Shown: positions 1-8,855 of the stretch, piece after piece
How the letters are laid out: each line of letters starts with the position of its first letter
Position numbering within the stretch: position 1 is the first letter of the stretch
Made by a program: the position numbers and the translations under genes
The notes under the pieces: model-generated
Told to the model about the DNA's origin: nothing
The model's database searches: none
What the model saw: only the letters and a program-made list of their open reading frames with translations
Source of the DNA: Fimbriimonadaceae bacterium
GTDB taxonomy: Bacteria; Armatimonadota; Fimbriimonadia; Fimbriimonadales; Fimbriimonadaceae
Direction: 5' to 3'
DNA: 64,000 bases
Assembly (NCBI GenBank): GCA_019638775.1
Contig: JAHBTD010000003.1
Location: forward strand, 434,001 to 498,000

Positions 1-1330
1 TCATCTCTTGCAGCCAGTCGGAGAGCCCAACCCCACCACCGACAACAATCACATCCGGCATCCACAGCGCGGCAAGAGTTCCGATGGCTGTCCGTGCCGC
101 TTGAACGGCCCTATCTTTTTGCGATTCCGTTGGGGTCGGCGTCAACGCCGCTCCGCCGAGAAGCTCCTCAAATGATTCCGAGCCTGCAAGCAGATCGTTG
201 AGCCGAGGGTACTCACCATAGGGCCCTCTCCAGATAGCTCCGTTCGCGACCAAGCCGCAGCCAACCCCCGTGCCCAGGCTAAGCGTTGCAACCCGCATGC
301 CCGCAAACTGGGGCAGGTTAGCGTGCCCCCAAGCCGTCGCCAAGCCGTCATTGAGGACAACCGTATCAAGCCCATCCCAATCGTAACTTGCGCCTTCGTA
401 ATCTGGAATGATCGGCTTCGCTTCAATTACCACCTTAGAAGCGGGATCGACGGTTCCCCCGGTTGAGATTCCGATCCTCCTGACAGAAAACTCACCGGCT
501 TGCTCGCGAATCCAGGCCTCACGTTCTCCTTGCGATTTTGGAAGTGCAATCCGCGACGAAGAAAGCAGTTTCCAATCGCTGCTGAAGTAGCCAAAGCGCA
601 GCCAAGTTCCCCCGATGTCCACTGCCCCAACGTTAGCTTTGCTTCGAGCTGTAGCCGCAACAAACCGGCGAGTCTGCTTTACCGGATCGTTTAGGGCCCC
701 ACCGATCACAACCCCAGCTGCCCCAATCCGCAAGGCAGCCTGAGCTTGCCAAGGCTCCTGAAAACGACCTTCTGCCAAGACTGGGGTACTCCCCGCAATG
801 CGCACCGCTTCGCGCAGAAACTCAAGGTCTGGACCGGAACTGCCCCAACTCTCCTGCGTGTATCCGGCGAGCGTCGTGCCGATAATGTCCGCCCCTGCCT
901 CAAGCGCGTGACGAACCGAATCGGGACTGTCGCAATCCGCCATCGCAAGGAGTCCGCGGCGATGTATGTATTCGATAAGGGAACGCAAAGGAGCCCTATC
1001 CGGTCGAGCGCGACGTGTTCCATCAAGGGCGATAACTTCGCATCCTTCTTCAATGAGGGCATCGACTTCGGTAACAGTAGGTGTTATATAAACCTCGCTG
1101 CCCGCGTAGGCCTGCTTGATCAGGCCGATAACCGGCACCCCCGTGCCACTTTTGATCGCGAGGATGTTCTCAACCCCCTGCAACCGCAGGATTTGCGCAC
1201 CTTCTTGGAGGCTCGCAAAGGCAAGCCTTAGCAGGGTGAGCGGGTCCTCTGTCGGCGACCCATCGCTTGCTTGTACACTTGCCACGACCGGGCATCGCCG
1301 GAGGCTCTCTTCAAACTCTTCAATCCGCAT
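1..1330 (-). CDS. NanE/ROK kinase fusion (C-terminus beyond window edge)
   Basis: One open frame runs from ATG 1330 to the left edge. I translated across the junction and found no stop. Residues 1 to about 220 resemble N-acetylmannosamine-6-phosphate 2-epimerase (NanE): a TIM barrel with a conserved AGADIIGTT segment and a C-terminal GAAGVVIGGAL phosphate-binding loop. Residues from about 235 are a ROK-family sugar kinase with the ATP motif VGAVDIGGTW and the catalytic-Asp segment LNDGLATAWG, ending at the edge in VIVVGGGVGL. The pair would convert ManNAc to GlcNAc-6-P in amino-sugar salvage. The CxCGxxGC zinc motif of typical ROK proteins is not visible in the expected place, so kinase specificity is uncertain. 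The start overlaps the stop of the uracil-DNA glycosylase gene (TAATG), so translation is probably coupled. Confidence 0.85.
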   Translation of the reverse strand, partial: MRIEEFEESLRRCPVVASVQASDGSPTEDPLTLLRLAFASLQEGAQILRLQGVENILAIKSGTGVPVIGLIKQAYAGSEVYITPTVTEVDALIEEGCEVIALDGTRRARPDRAPLRSLIEYIHRRGLLAMADCDSPDSVRHALEAGADIIGTTLAGYTQESWGSSGPDLEFLREAVRIAGSTPVLAEGRFQEPWQAQAALRIGAAGVVIGGALNDPVKQTRRFVAATARSKANVGAVDIGGTWLRFGYFSSDWKLLSSSRIALPKSQGEREAWIREQAGEFSVRRIGISTGGTVDPASKVVIEAKPIIPDYEGASYDWDGLDTVVLNDGLATAWGHANLPQFAGMRVATLSLGTGVGCGLVANGAIWRGPYGEYPRLNDLLAGSESFEELLGGAALTPTPTESQKDRAVQAARTAIGTLAALWMPDVIVVGGGVGLSDWLQEM

Positions 1331-2100
1331 TAGAACAGGCTCTCCTGTTCCGAAACCTGTTCATCCGTGGATGATTCCTTCGCCGGCTCAGCCTCCTGCC
1401 CTTCAACCAGAAGCTTCTGTGCTGCTGCCCACGCGCGTGCGATGTCGGCAACCAGCAGAGAGTATCCGCCATCGTGGGTGCTTGAGGATTGCCGAAGGAT
1501 ATATGCCGGATGCAACGCCGCAATAGCCGTCCGAGCGTAGGCACACGGAAAGTACTTCCCGCGCTCTGCCGTGATCTTGAAGTCTTTCTTGATGATCAGC
1601 TTTGCGCTCGGCGCTCCGATACAAAGTACAACCTTGGGAGCGATAATCTCAAGCTGGGGTTTAAGCCATTGAGAGCAGGCAAGAACTTCCTCGTCTGTTG
1701 GCGGGCGATTGAATGCTTTTCCCTCCCGCCAATCGCATGCCCGACACTTGACCACGTTGCAGATATAAACGATTTCGCGGCTTAACCCATTGTCTCGCAG
1801 AGCCCGATCCAGCATCTGCCCAGCACGACCTACAAACGGACGCCCTGTGTGGTCTTCCGTCTCGCCTGGCCCTTCCCCCACCAACACCAACGGAGAAGCT
1901 GGATTGCCCTCACCAAAGACGACATTGTTTCTCCGCTCCGCGATGGCACAGGTCTGACAACAAAGCGCCCGCTGTCGTAGTTGGAGGAGGTCTTGAGGCC
2001 ATCGTTCAAGCGGCAGAGGCTGACTGATTCCTGCGACAGGTGTAATCGCTGCTGTCAACTCGGTATCGGTCGGGCTACTCAACAGTCTCCCCCTCAGCAA
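1330..2100 (-). CDS. Family 4 uracil-DNA glycosylase (Fe-S)
   Basis: A 256-residue protein of the thermophile-type (family 4/5) uracil-DNA glycosylases, which remove uracil from DNA in base-excision repair. Visible are CxxC (C48, C51), the motif VGEGPGETED near 74-83 with HTGRPFVGRAG following, the VVKC cysteine (C119), a fourth cysteine at C142 and a HPAYIL motif towards the C-terminus. These give the four 4Fe-4S ligands. The spacing C119-C142 is longer than the usual sixteen or so because of a short insertion. The N-terminal 30 residues and the acidic Glu/Ser-rich tail look like poorly conserved extensions. The gene overlaps the 3' end of the HIT gene by 26 bp and abuts the NanE/ROK start, suggesting one transcript. 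Confidence 0.9.
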   Translation of the reverse strand: MLRGRLLSSPTDTELTAAITPVAGISQPLPLERWPQDLLQLRQRALCCQTCAIAERRNNVVFGEGNPASPLVLVGEGPGETEDHTGRPFVGRAGQMLDRALRDNGLSREIVYICNVVKCRACDWREGKAFNRPPTDEEVLACSQWLKPQLEIIAPKVVLCIGAPSAKLIIKKDFKITAERGKYFPCAYARTAIAALHPAYILRQSSSTHDGGYSLLVADIARAWAAAQKLLVEGQEAEPAKESSTDEQVSEQESLF

Positions 2101-2575
2101 TCGCTTTCAACCTGTCGTAGCTCTGCTCCAAGGTTTGTGGCAGGACACGCACATCGCCCACCGTCGTCATAAAGTTTGTATCGCCGTTCCAGCGCGGCAC
2201 CACATGCCAATGAATATGGGAAGGGATACCCGCGCCCGCAGCATGTCCGACGTTGACACCGATATTAAAACCATCCGGCTTGTAGGCCGCTGTCACCCAT
2301 CGTACACATGCGGCAACCAGCTTGTTGATCTCTAAGAGCTCGGCATCGTCGAGCGCGCCGATGTCGTTCGTATGTTTGTAAGGGGCGATCATCAAGTGCC
2401 CGTTGGTATACGGGAAGGCATTCAGCATCACAAAAGCCGTTTTGCCACGCCACAAAATTAGGTTTTCCCGATCGCTATCCTGCTGGGGAAGATCGACGAA
2501 AATGCATCCTCCATCGCTTGGAGATGCTTTCTCGATATAGGTGAATCGCCAAGGCGCCCAAAGCCGTTCGGCCAT
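2075..2575 (-). CDS. HIT family nucleotide hydrolase/phosphorylase
   Basis: A 166-residue histidine-triad protein. The triad HIHWHVVPR occupies residues 120-128 and is preceded by the GHLMIAPYKH strand typical of bacterial HIT proteins of the Ap4A phosphorylase/hydrolase group. The N-terminus (MAERLWAPWRFTYI) matches the longer actinobacterial/archaeal-type HIT proteins rather than short HINT proteins. Substrate cannot be fixed from sequence; dinucleoside polyphosphates or AMP-linked compounds are the family norm. It probably leads an operon with the uracil-DNA glycosylase and NanE/ROK genes. The ANTAR regulator ends 42 bp upstream on the same strand. Confidence 0.88.
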   Translation of the reverse strand: MAERLWAPWRFTYIEKASPSDGGCIFVDLPQQDSDRENLILWRGKTAFVMLNAFPYTNGHLMIAPYKHTNDIGALDDAELLEINKLVAACVRWVTAAYKPDGFNIGVNVGHAAGAGIPSHIHWHVVPRWNGDTNFMTTVGDVRVLPQTLEQSYDRLKAIAEGETVE

Positions 2576-2617
2576 AGATTGTTATAGCACGGGCCGGGTT
2601 GTGCGATGTGTTTGCGA

Positions 2618-3193
2618 TCAAGTCGCTTCGGCAAGGATAATCGCTTCCGCAACCTCTCGCATACTCTTCCGGTTGTTCATCGACTGCAACTGAATCCGAC
2701 GATAGGCCTCGGCCTCGTCGATGCTATGTTGCTTCATCATGATGCCCTTGGCCCGATCAAGGAGCTTTCTCGCTTCAAGCCGTTCCTGCACTCCCGAAAG
2801 TTCCTTGTTAAGCTGAAGATGCTGTTCATAGCGCGACCGTGCAACCTCAATGGCAGGCGGTAGATCACTGGGCTTGAACGGCTTCACCAGATAGGCAAAC
2901 ACTCCAGCGTCCTTGGCGCGGTCAATCAACTCTTTATCGCTATATGCGGTCAAAAGGATCGTGGGAGCGAGAGATTCGCTGGCGATTTCGGAAGCCGCGT
3001 CGATCCCATCCATAACCGGCATCTTCACATCAAGGATGCAGACGTCAGGTCGAAACTCCCGTGCGCTGCTCAGGGCTTGTAGGCCGTCGCCTGCCTCGGC
3101 AACAACCTCATAGTTCATGTTCTCAAGCATCTGCTTGAGGTCAAGCCGAATAATCGGATCGTCGTCAGCTATAAGAACTCGCATCATAGACAT
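2618..3193 (-). CDS. Response regulator with ANTAR RNA-binding output
   Basis: About 191 residues. A CheY-like receiver (RVLIADDD acidic pocket, phospho-acceptor Asp in CILDVKMPVMDG, LLTAYS and YLVKPF) is followed by a short helix and an ANTAR domain ending in KSMREVAEAII. ANTAR proteins such as AmiR, NasR and EutV bind hairpins in nascent RNA and block termination. No partner histidine kinase is adjacent. A frame is open from GTG 3202, but I prefer the ATG at 3193 because the AAAGG Shine-Dalgarno is then 8 nt away. A target hairpin was not identified here. It is divergent from the unknown-FahA operon. Confidence 0.88.
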   Translation of the reverse strand: MSMMRVLIADDDPIIRLDLKQMLENMNYEVVAEAGDGLQALSSAREFRPDVCILDVKMPVMDGIDAASEIASESLAPTILLTAYSDKELIDRAKDAGVFAYLVKPFKPSDLPPAIEVARSRYEQHLQLNKELSGVQERLEARKLLDRAKGIMMKQHSIDEAEAYRRIQLQSMNNRKSMREVAEAIILAEAT

Positions 3194-3329
3194 TGGCATC
3201 ACCTTTCTGGGGCACGCCTTTGTGAAGCCCAGTCTTGTCCCTTATTGTACAGTAGCCCGGCAGGAAGTCACGGGACACCAAGAGGCATACTTGGCAACCG
3301 AAAGCATGGACGTCTGCCATACTAAATTC

Positions 3330-4241
3330 ATGACCGAAGCCTTGCGGCGGCTTATGAGCGGCGTCATCGATTATGCGGGTCTTTTTCCGCCCGCGAAGCT
3401 GGATATGGCCTCTGCTGTAGAGGAGTACTTAAAGGTCATGAATGGGCCGCATCGATGGATGGTGAGCCGGTTCATCTGCCCCGCATCGCGCTTGGACGAA
3501 CTGGGTGAGATCCTTGTCGAGAAGCCTCAGACAGGCGTTTTTAAGCTTACGCTCACGGGCTCCGGCGGGACCGATCTCGATGCGTTCGAGACCGGTCTGG
3601 AATCAGACGCAAAGGCGATGACTGCTTTTGAATCTCAGTTTGGAGAACAAGCCCCCATCGAAGCCCTGGAAATTAGGCTTCCATCCTACAAAGACACCGC
3701 TCGCGTGTTCCGAGATCTGCAGTCGTTTGACTCAATCGAGGTCTTCCTAGAGCTTCCTTGGCACGAGCGACAGGTCGACACGATGGTCGAAGTCGCCGAA
3801 GAGGAGTGGATTGGGGTTAAGGCACGAACCGGTGGGCTGGATGCATCGGCGTTTCCCACAACTCGGCAGTTGGCTGCATTCCTTCAGCAAACTGTCGATC
3901 TTGACCTTACGTTCAAGCTGACTGCTGGCTTGCATCACCCAATACGGCACGACAATGCGTCGGTCAAAACGAAGATGCACGGATTCCTGAATGCGCTCTT
4001 CGCGACGGCTTTGCACGATCAGCATGGGCTAGGTATTGAAGAGATTGACGAAATCCTTGCGGACGAGAAGCCCGATTCGTTCGTCTTGAGTAACGACGGC
4101 ATTCGATGGCGAGACCTCGAAGCCGATATCGACCTGATCAGAGAAACCCGGCAACTCTTCGTTGGCTATGGCTCATGTTCAGTCGATGAGCCTGTCGAAG
4201 ACCTTGTGTCTTTAGGCTTGCTGAACGGAGAAGACCGATGA
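3330..4241 (+). CDS. Conserved protein of unknown function, coupled to fumarylacetoacetase
   Basis: 303 residues from ATG 3330 (an in-frame ATG lies at 3306; the frame is open further upstream, but that part runs antisense to the ANTAR gene). The N-terminus has the motif GVIDYAGLFPPAKLDM. The rest alternates helices and strands with no signal peptide or membrane segment, so it is probably cytoplasmic. I do not recognise a named enzyme. The stop overlaps the FahA start (ATGA at 4238-4241), which indicates translational coupling and suggests a role with FahA in tyrosine/homogentisate breakdown or a related fission pathway. Confidence 0.75.
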   Translation: MTEALRRLMSGVIDYAGLFPPAKLDMASAVEEYLKVMNGPHRWMVSRFICPASRLDELGEILVEKPQTGVFKLTLTGSGGTDLDAFETGLESDAKAMTAFESQFGEQAPIEALEIRLPSYKDTARVFRDLQSFDSIEVFLELPWHERQVDTMVEVAEEEWIGVKARTGGLDASAFPTTRQLAAFLQQTVDLDLTFKLTAGLHHPIRHDNASVKTKMHGFLNALFATALHDQHGLGIEEIDEILADEKPDSFVLSNDGIRWRDLEADIDLIRETRQLFVGYGSCSVDEPVEDLVSLGLLNGEDR

Positions 4242-5521
4242 GATTTTTTGTGCCTCCCGATGCTCGAAGCTGGATTGCTTATCCCGACGACACCGATTTC
4301 CCCATTCAAAACCTTCCGTTTGGTGCGTTCTTGCTCCCCGACGCCGACGACGACATGCAATATGTCGGCGTGGCGATCGGCGACTATGTCGTCAATCTCG
4401 CCCCGCTCGAAGCTGAAGGGGTCATCGACCCATGTGGCGCCACCGAGGGTGTCGGCCTTTGGGTGCTCCTATCGGAGGGCCGCGACGCGATGGCGGCGAT
4501 CCGTGAGCAGGTCTTCGATCTTTTGCGTGAGAAGAACTCGGCGTTGAGGGACAACCAAGCTCTGCGAGCCGCAGCGATCTTACGACGGGACGACGTCTAC
4601 ATGACGCTTCCAGCACCCGTGGGCAACTTCGTCGATTTCTATTCCGGCATTCACCATGCGAGCAACGTGGGCAAAATGTTCCGCCCCGACCAGCCGCCCC
4701 TCCTCCCGAACTACCGCCACGTCCCCGTCGCCTACAACGGGCGCGCCTCAAGCGTGATCGTGTCGGAAGAGCCGATCCGGCGTCCGAACGGGCAAACAAA
4801 GGGTCCGAACGACGAGATGCCGAGCTTTGGTCCAACGCGAGAGCTTGATTTTGAGTTGGAGATGGGTTTCTTTGTTGCCGAAGGCAATGAACTGGGTGAT
4901 CCCGTCCGGGTAGACGATGCGGAGGAGATGCTTGCTGGAGTTGTTCTCGTCAACGACTGGTCGGCTCGTGACGTTCAGAGATGGGAGTATCAGCCACTCG
5001 GCCCCTTTCTCGCTAAGAGTTTCGGCACCAGCGTGAGCCCGTGGCTCGTTTCGCTGGATGCACTGGAGCCCTTCCGCATCCAAGGCCAACCCCAAGATCC
5101 CGAAGTGTTGCCGTACCTTCAGCCAAGCGGACCCTGCCATTTCGACATCCAGCTTGAGGTCTTGCTGCAAACCGAAAAAATGACCAAGCCCCAAGTGATC
5201 TGCAGGAGCAACTCGAAAAACCTTTACTGGAGCTTTGCTCAGCAGCTTGCACACATGACATCGAACGGCGCAAACCTCCTCCCCGGAGACTTAGCGGCGA
5301 CGGGAACGATCAGCGGCACCTCCGAAGATTCCTACGGATCACTTTTGGAGTTGACTTGGAGAGGGCAAAACCCGATCACTCTTTCCGAGACGGGCGAGAC
5401 GCGGACCTTCCTTGCCGATGGTGATGTGGTCATCATGCGCGCATTCGCCACCGACGGAAAACTGCGAATCGGCTTCGGCGAGGTTCGATCTCAGGTTTTG
5501 CCAGCCCTCAACTATCCATAA
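4238..5521 (+). CDS. fahA: Fumarylacetoacetase
   Basis: 427 residues, the full length of the family. The enzyme hydrolyses 4-fumarylacetoacetate to fumarate and acetoacetate, the last step of tyrosine catabolism. The metal and catalytic segment DFYSGIHHASNVGKMF (near residues 130-145), the paired glutamates in RELDFELEMGFFV and the segment LVNDWSARDVQRWE followed by GPFLAKSF are all present and correspond to the Asp/Glu metal ligands and catalytic His and Lys of the family. It is translationally coupled to the preceding unknown gene; nuoG begins about 70 bp downstream. No homogentisate dioxygenase or maleylacetoacetate isomerase lies in this window. Confidence 0.95.
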   Translation: MRFFVPPDARSWIAYPDDTDFPIQNLPFGAFLLPDADDDMQYVGVAIGDYVVNLAPLEAEGVIDPCGATEGVGLWVLLSEGRDAMAAIREQVFDLLREKNSALRDNQALRAAAILRRDDVYMTLPAPVGNFVDFYSGIHHASNVGKMFRPDQPPLLPNYRHVPVAYNGRASSVIVSEEPIRRPNGQTKGPNDEMPSFGPTRELDFELEMGFFVAEGNELGDPVRVDDAEEMLAGVVLVNDWSARDVQRWEYQPLGPFLAKSFGTSVSPWLVSLDALEPFRIQGQPQDPEVLPYLQPSGPCHFDIQLEVLLQTEKMTKPQVICRSNSKNLYWSFAQQLAHMTSNGANLLPGDLAATGTISGTSEDSYGSLLELTWRGQNPITLSETGETRTFLADGDVVIMRAFATDGKLRIGFGEVRSQVLPALNYP

Positions 5522-5592
5522 AGATTCGTGCAGGAACGGGCTCATTTCGGGTACACCTAGCGGACTCGGCACAGTCTGTGTTTGGAGCATTC

Positions 5593-7734
5593 ATGGCAGC
5601 GGTTGCATCTACCGATACAGTAACGATTCTTGTCAACGACGTCGAACTCCAGGTCCCCAAAGGCGAGATCATTGTGGAGTCCGTAAAACGGCTCGGGCTA
5701 GAGATTCCGATCTTTTGCTACCACTCGCGTATGAAGCCTGTCGGCATGTGTCGAATGTGCTTGGTCGAAGTCGGCTTTAAGCAGCCCGACGGCTCCGTTC
5801 GCAAAATGCCCAAGCCCCAAGCCGCTTGTACGCTCCCAGCAAGCGATGGCATGGCGATCTATACGGACACCGAAATGGTGCACCGAGATCGCAAGAGCGT
5901 CCTTGAGCTTCTGCTCATCAATCACCCGCTCGACTGCCCGATCTGCGACCGTGGTGGAGAATGCCCCCTCCAAAACAACACACTGATTTATGGCCCATCC
6001 ACGAGCCGGTACATCGAAATCAAGCGCCACCTGCCGAAGGCCTATCCGCTGAGCAGTTACGTCACGCTCGACCTTGAGCGATGTATCCAGTGTGGTCGCT
6101 GTGTACGCTTTACAGAGGAGATTTCTGGCGACAGCCAGCTCGCGTTCCGGTTCCGTGGCGCGTCGATGCAGCCAAGCACCTTTGAACTGCGCAACTTTGA
6201 ATCCAAATTCAGCGGCAACGTCATCGAAATCTGCCCAGTTGGAGCATTGACAAACGCCGAATACCGCTTCCGTGCTCGTCCGTGGGACCTCGAAACTCGG
6301 CCCGCGATCTGCACGCTCTGCTCAAACGGATGCAACGTCTGGTTCGACTATCGAGCCGGAAAGATGGTCCGCATGAATGGTCGGACCAACGAAGCTGTCA
6401 ACGAAGAGTGGACCTGCGATAAAGGCAAGTTCGGTCACGAGTTCTACAACGACGAGAAGCGACTGAAAAACGTCCTCGTGCGAAGAGGCGAAAAGCTGAT
6501 CGAGAGCGAATGGGCGACCGCCTATGCCGACCTGATCCCCCGTTTCGAGAAAGCGGGCAAGAAAGCCGCGGTTTTGATGGGTGGAAGCCTCTCAAACGAA
6601 GCCTATTACATGGTGCAAAAGCTGGTTCGAAACGGGTTCAAGTGCAACAACCTCGACCACCGATGGACTAAGCATCTGATGGGAGCAAACGACCGACTTG
6701 AGACCAAGATGAACTTCAAGTCCGTTCAAACTCAGATTGCGTCTTTCGAGAACAAATCGGCAGTTCTGATCTTTGGGACCTCACTCGCCGACGAGCAGCC
6801 GATCCTTTTCCTGCGCGTCCGGAAGGCTTGGTTCCAAAACGGTGCAAAAGTCGTTGTCGCGCACGATTCGCCCACCGATGCCGATAGTTTTGCCCATCTC
6901 ATCCTTCGCTACAAGCCCGGCACAGAAGAAGCTCTCGCAAACGCAATTCTTGCCGCAACGGTAGAGAGCGGCAAGGCGAGTGTGCCCGACGCCGTCAAGA
7001 AGCAGTTGGTTGATTTCTCCCCTGAGAAAGCCGAGAAGATCACAGGCGTCCCTGCCGCACAGATCCGTGAAGCAGCCTCCCTGATGGGACCGGGGGCCGC
7101 CATCATCACAACCCACAGCCTCCTGAACGTGGACAAAGCCCAAGACACACTCGAAGCCGTTGCCGCGGTCGGCATGACCACAGGCGCCGAATTCAACTGT
7201 TACGCGCTGAACGCCAACGACATAGGAGCCGACGCAGTGGGCATCCTGCCCGACGGGAAAGCTGCCGGTAAGGATGAGGGCCTGAACACACACGACATCC
7301 TCCAAGACTGCGCAAACGGCAAGATCGAGTCGCTTTGGCTGATGGGGTGTGATCCGTTCACCCTGCACCCCGACCGCCACCTCGTCGAGCGCGCGCTTGA
7401 AAGCGTGGAGTTCTTGGTTGTGCAAGACATCGCCGAGACCGAAGCGCTTAGCTATGCAAGCGTGGTCTTACCGATGTGCGCCCCCGCCGAAGACGACGGA
7501 ACCTATACAAACATGGAGGGTCGCGTACAGCGTCTGAAGCCGGTGTTGGATGCGAAAGGAAATGCCAAGTCTGCATGGCGAATCGCTCAAGAAGTGATTT
7601 TGAGGATAACTCCAGGCGCTCCCATCTTCAATCCCAAAGATGTTATGGCGGAGATGGCTGGAAAACTGCCCGCATTTGCAAACGCAACGTATGATCGGCT
7701 TGAAGGCGAAGGCGTCGTACTGAGCGAGGCATGA
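5593..7734 (+). CDS. nuoG: NADH-quinone oxidoreductase subunit G
   Basis: About 713 residues from ATG 5593 (GGAG 5 nt upstream; the frame is open from GTG 5578). This is the large iron-sulphur subunit of complex I. Cluster ligands are visible in order: 2Fe-2S C42, C53, C56, C79; His/Cys 4Fe-4S H111, C115, C118, C124; a further 4Fe-4S C164, C167, C170, C214; and the extra N7-type set C240, C243, C247 with C in EWTCDKGKF. The remainder is a molybdopterin-oxidoreductase-like fold. No other nuo gene is nearby, so either the complex I genes are dispersed or this is an isolated copy. It follows fahA on the same strand with a 70-bp gap. Confidence 0.93.
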   Translation: MAAVASTDTVTILVNDVELQVPKGEIIVESVKRLGLEIPIFCYHSRMKPVGMCRMCLVEVGFKQPDGSVRKMPKPQAACTLPASDGMAIYTDTEMVHRDRKSVLELLLINHPLDCPICDRGGECPLQNNTLIYGPSTSRYIEIKRHLPKAYPLSSYVTLDLERCIQCGRCVRFTEEISGDSQLAFRFRGASMQPSTFELRNFESKFSGNVIEICPVGALTNAEYRFRARPWDLETRPAICTLCSNGCNVWFDYRAGKMVRMNGRTNEAVNEEWTCDKGKFGHEFYNDEKRLKNVLVRRGEKLIESEWATAYADLIPRFEKAGKKAAVLMGGSLSNEAYYMVQKLVRNGFKCNNLDHRWTKHLMGANDRLETKMNFKSVQTQIASFENKSAVLIFGTSLADEQPILFLRVRKAWFQNGAKVVVAHDSPTDADSFAHLILRYKPGTEEALANAILAATVESGKASVPDAVKKQLVDFSPEKAEKITGVPAAQIREAASLMGPGAAIITTHSLLNVDKAQDTLEAVAAVGMTTGAEFNCYALNANDIGADAVGILPDGKAAGKDEGLNTHDILQDCANGKIESLWLMGCDPFTLHPDRHLVERALESVEFLVVQDIAETEALSYASVVLPMCAPAEDDGTYTNMEGRVQRLKPVLDAKGNAKSAWRIAQEVILRITPGAPIFNPKDVMAEMAGKLPAFANATYDRLEGEGVVLSEA

Positions 7735-7771
7735 TCGGGAAGCAGCTCCGCGATCTCCAAATCACGGCTGA

Positions 7772-8848
7772 TTAAACTTTGTCGCTTCCCGACTCCTTCA
7801 GTTGCGCAACGATCTCTTTTACGCGCTGAGCTTGGTCTTTCGGCAGCACAAGAACTGCGTCCCCAGTCGTAACCACAATCACATCCTTCATTCCCAGAAC
7901 GCCTACTGTCATGCCTTCGGCCGCGTTGTAAACGATGCTCCCTTCGGTATCGATGAGTTGGGCTTCCCCGACCGTTACATTCCCAGAATCGTCGCGCGTA
8001 AAGGTTCGCGAAAGGGAGTCCCATGCGCCGATATCATCCCATCCAAAATCGCCTGGCACCATGTAAACCTCGGTGGCTTTCTCCATCAGCGCATAGTCAA
8101 TGGAGATATTGGGCACCTCCTCAAACTTAAGGATAGCGGTCTCCTTGTCGCCCCTCTGAATGGAGTTTGCAATCTGAGCAGTAAGTCGCTCGATCTCGGG
8201 TTGGGCTAGAGAAAGCGCTTTCATGAACGCATCCAGCGTCCAGAAGAACATCCCACTGTTCCAGTAATGGTTTCCTGATCCAACAAACCTTTCTGCGACC
8301 TCTATAGTCGGCTTTTCATGGAAGGAGGCGACGCCAAAAGCAGATGTACTCTGCCCGCCACCAGCAGATGTTTCGATGTAACCGTATCCCGTCTCCGGCC
8401 TTGTTGGCTTGATCCCGATGGTCACCAAGCCGCCAGTCTCTTCTGAGGTAACAAAAGCTCGCTCGACGCAGGTACGGAATTCGTCTTCATCGGCAATCAA
8501 ATGATCCGCCGTAAGCACCGCTATAGTTGGGTTCTCCAGTTCGCGAGCCATGAGATTTGCCGCTGCCCAACAAAGACACCCTAGGGTATTGCGCTTAGCA
8601 GGCTCCACCAGGACATTCATCGGTGGCACCAGATCGGCATCGATGACCGCAAACTCAACGTCCTTCCCGACCGCCATGAAGATTCGGCGCTGATTAACAA
8701 GCGGCTCAATCCGATCTCTTGCTTGCTCCAACAAAGTACGGTGCGGGTCGGCAAGGCGTAGAAGCTGTTTGGGTCTTGAGGTGCGGGAGACGGGCCAGAA
8801 GCGCTCGCCTGAACCGCCAGCCATAATGATGGCAAGCCGTTTGGTCAC
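7772..8848 (-). CDS. manC: Mannose-1-phosphate guanylyltransferase
   Basis: 358 residues; makes GDP-mannose from mannose-1-phosphate and GTP for surface glycans. The pyrophosphorylase signature IIMAGGSGERFWPVSR is at the N-terminus, followed by RPKQLL. Further family segments are LTADHLI, ETGYGYIE, FHEKP, WNSGMFFW and the GDFGWDDIGAWDSL block. It is the short, single-domain form without a fused phosphomannose isomerase. It is the last gene of a four-gene minus-strand run, starting 7 bp after the stop of a lipoprotein gene. Confidence 0.94.
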   Translation of the reverse strand: MTKRLAIIMAGGSGERFWPVSRTSRPKQLLRLADPHRTLLEQARDRIEPLVNQRRIFMAVGKDVEFAVIDADLVPPMNVLVEPAKRNTLGCLCWAAANLMARELENPTIAVLTADHLIADEDEFRTCVERAFVTSEETGGLVTIGIKPTRPETGYGYIETSAGGGQSTSAFGVASFHEKPTIEVAERFVGSGNHYWNSGMFFWTLDAFMKALSLAQPEIERLTAQIANSIQRGDKETAILKFEEVPNISIDYALMEKATEVYMVPGDFGWDDIGAWDSLSRTFTRDDSGNVTVGEAQLIDTEGSIVYNAAEGMTVGVLGMKDVIVVTTGDAVLVLPKDQAQRVKEIVAQLKESGSDKV

Positions 8849-8855
8849 GATCCGA

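Noticed and set aside
3117-3329. 5' extension of the frame at 3117
   Set aside because: Antisense to the ANTAR regulator and upstream of the conserved start.
6781-7425. Minus-strand frame of 214 residues
   Set aside because: Lies entirely antisense to nuoG, whose motifs are intact.
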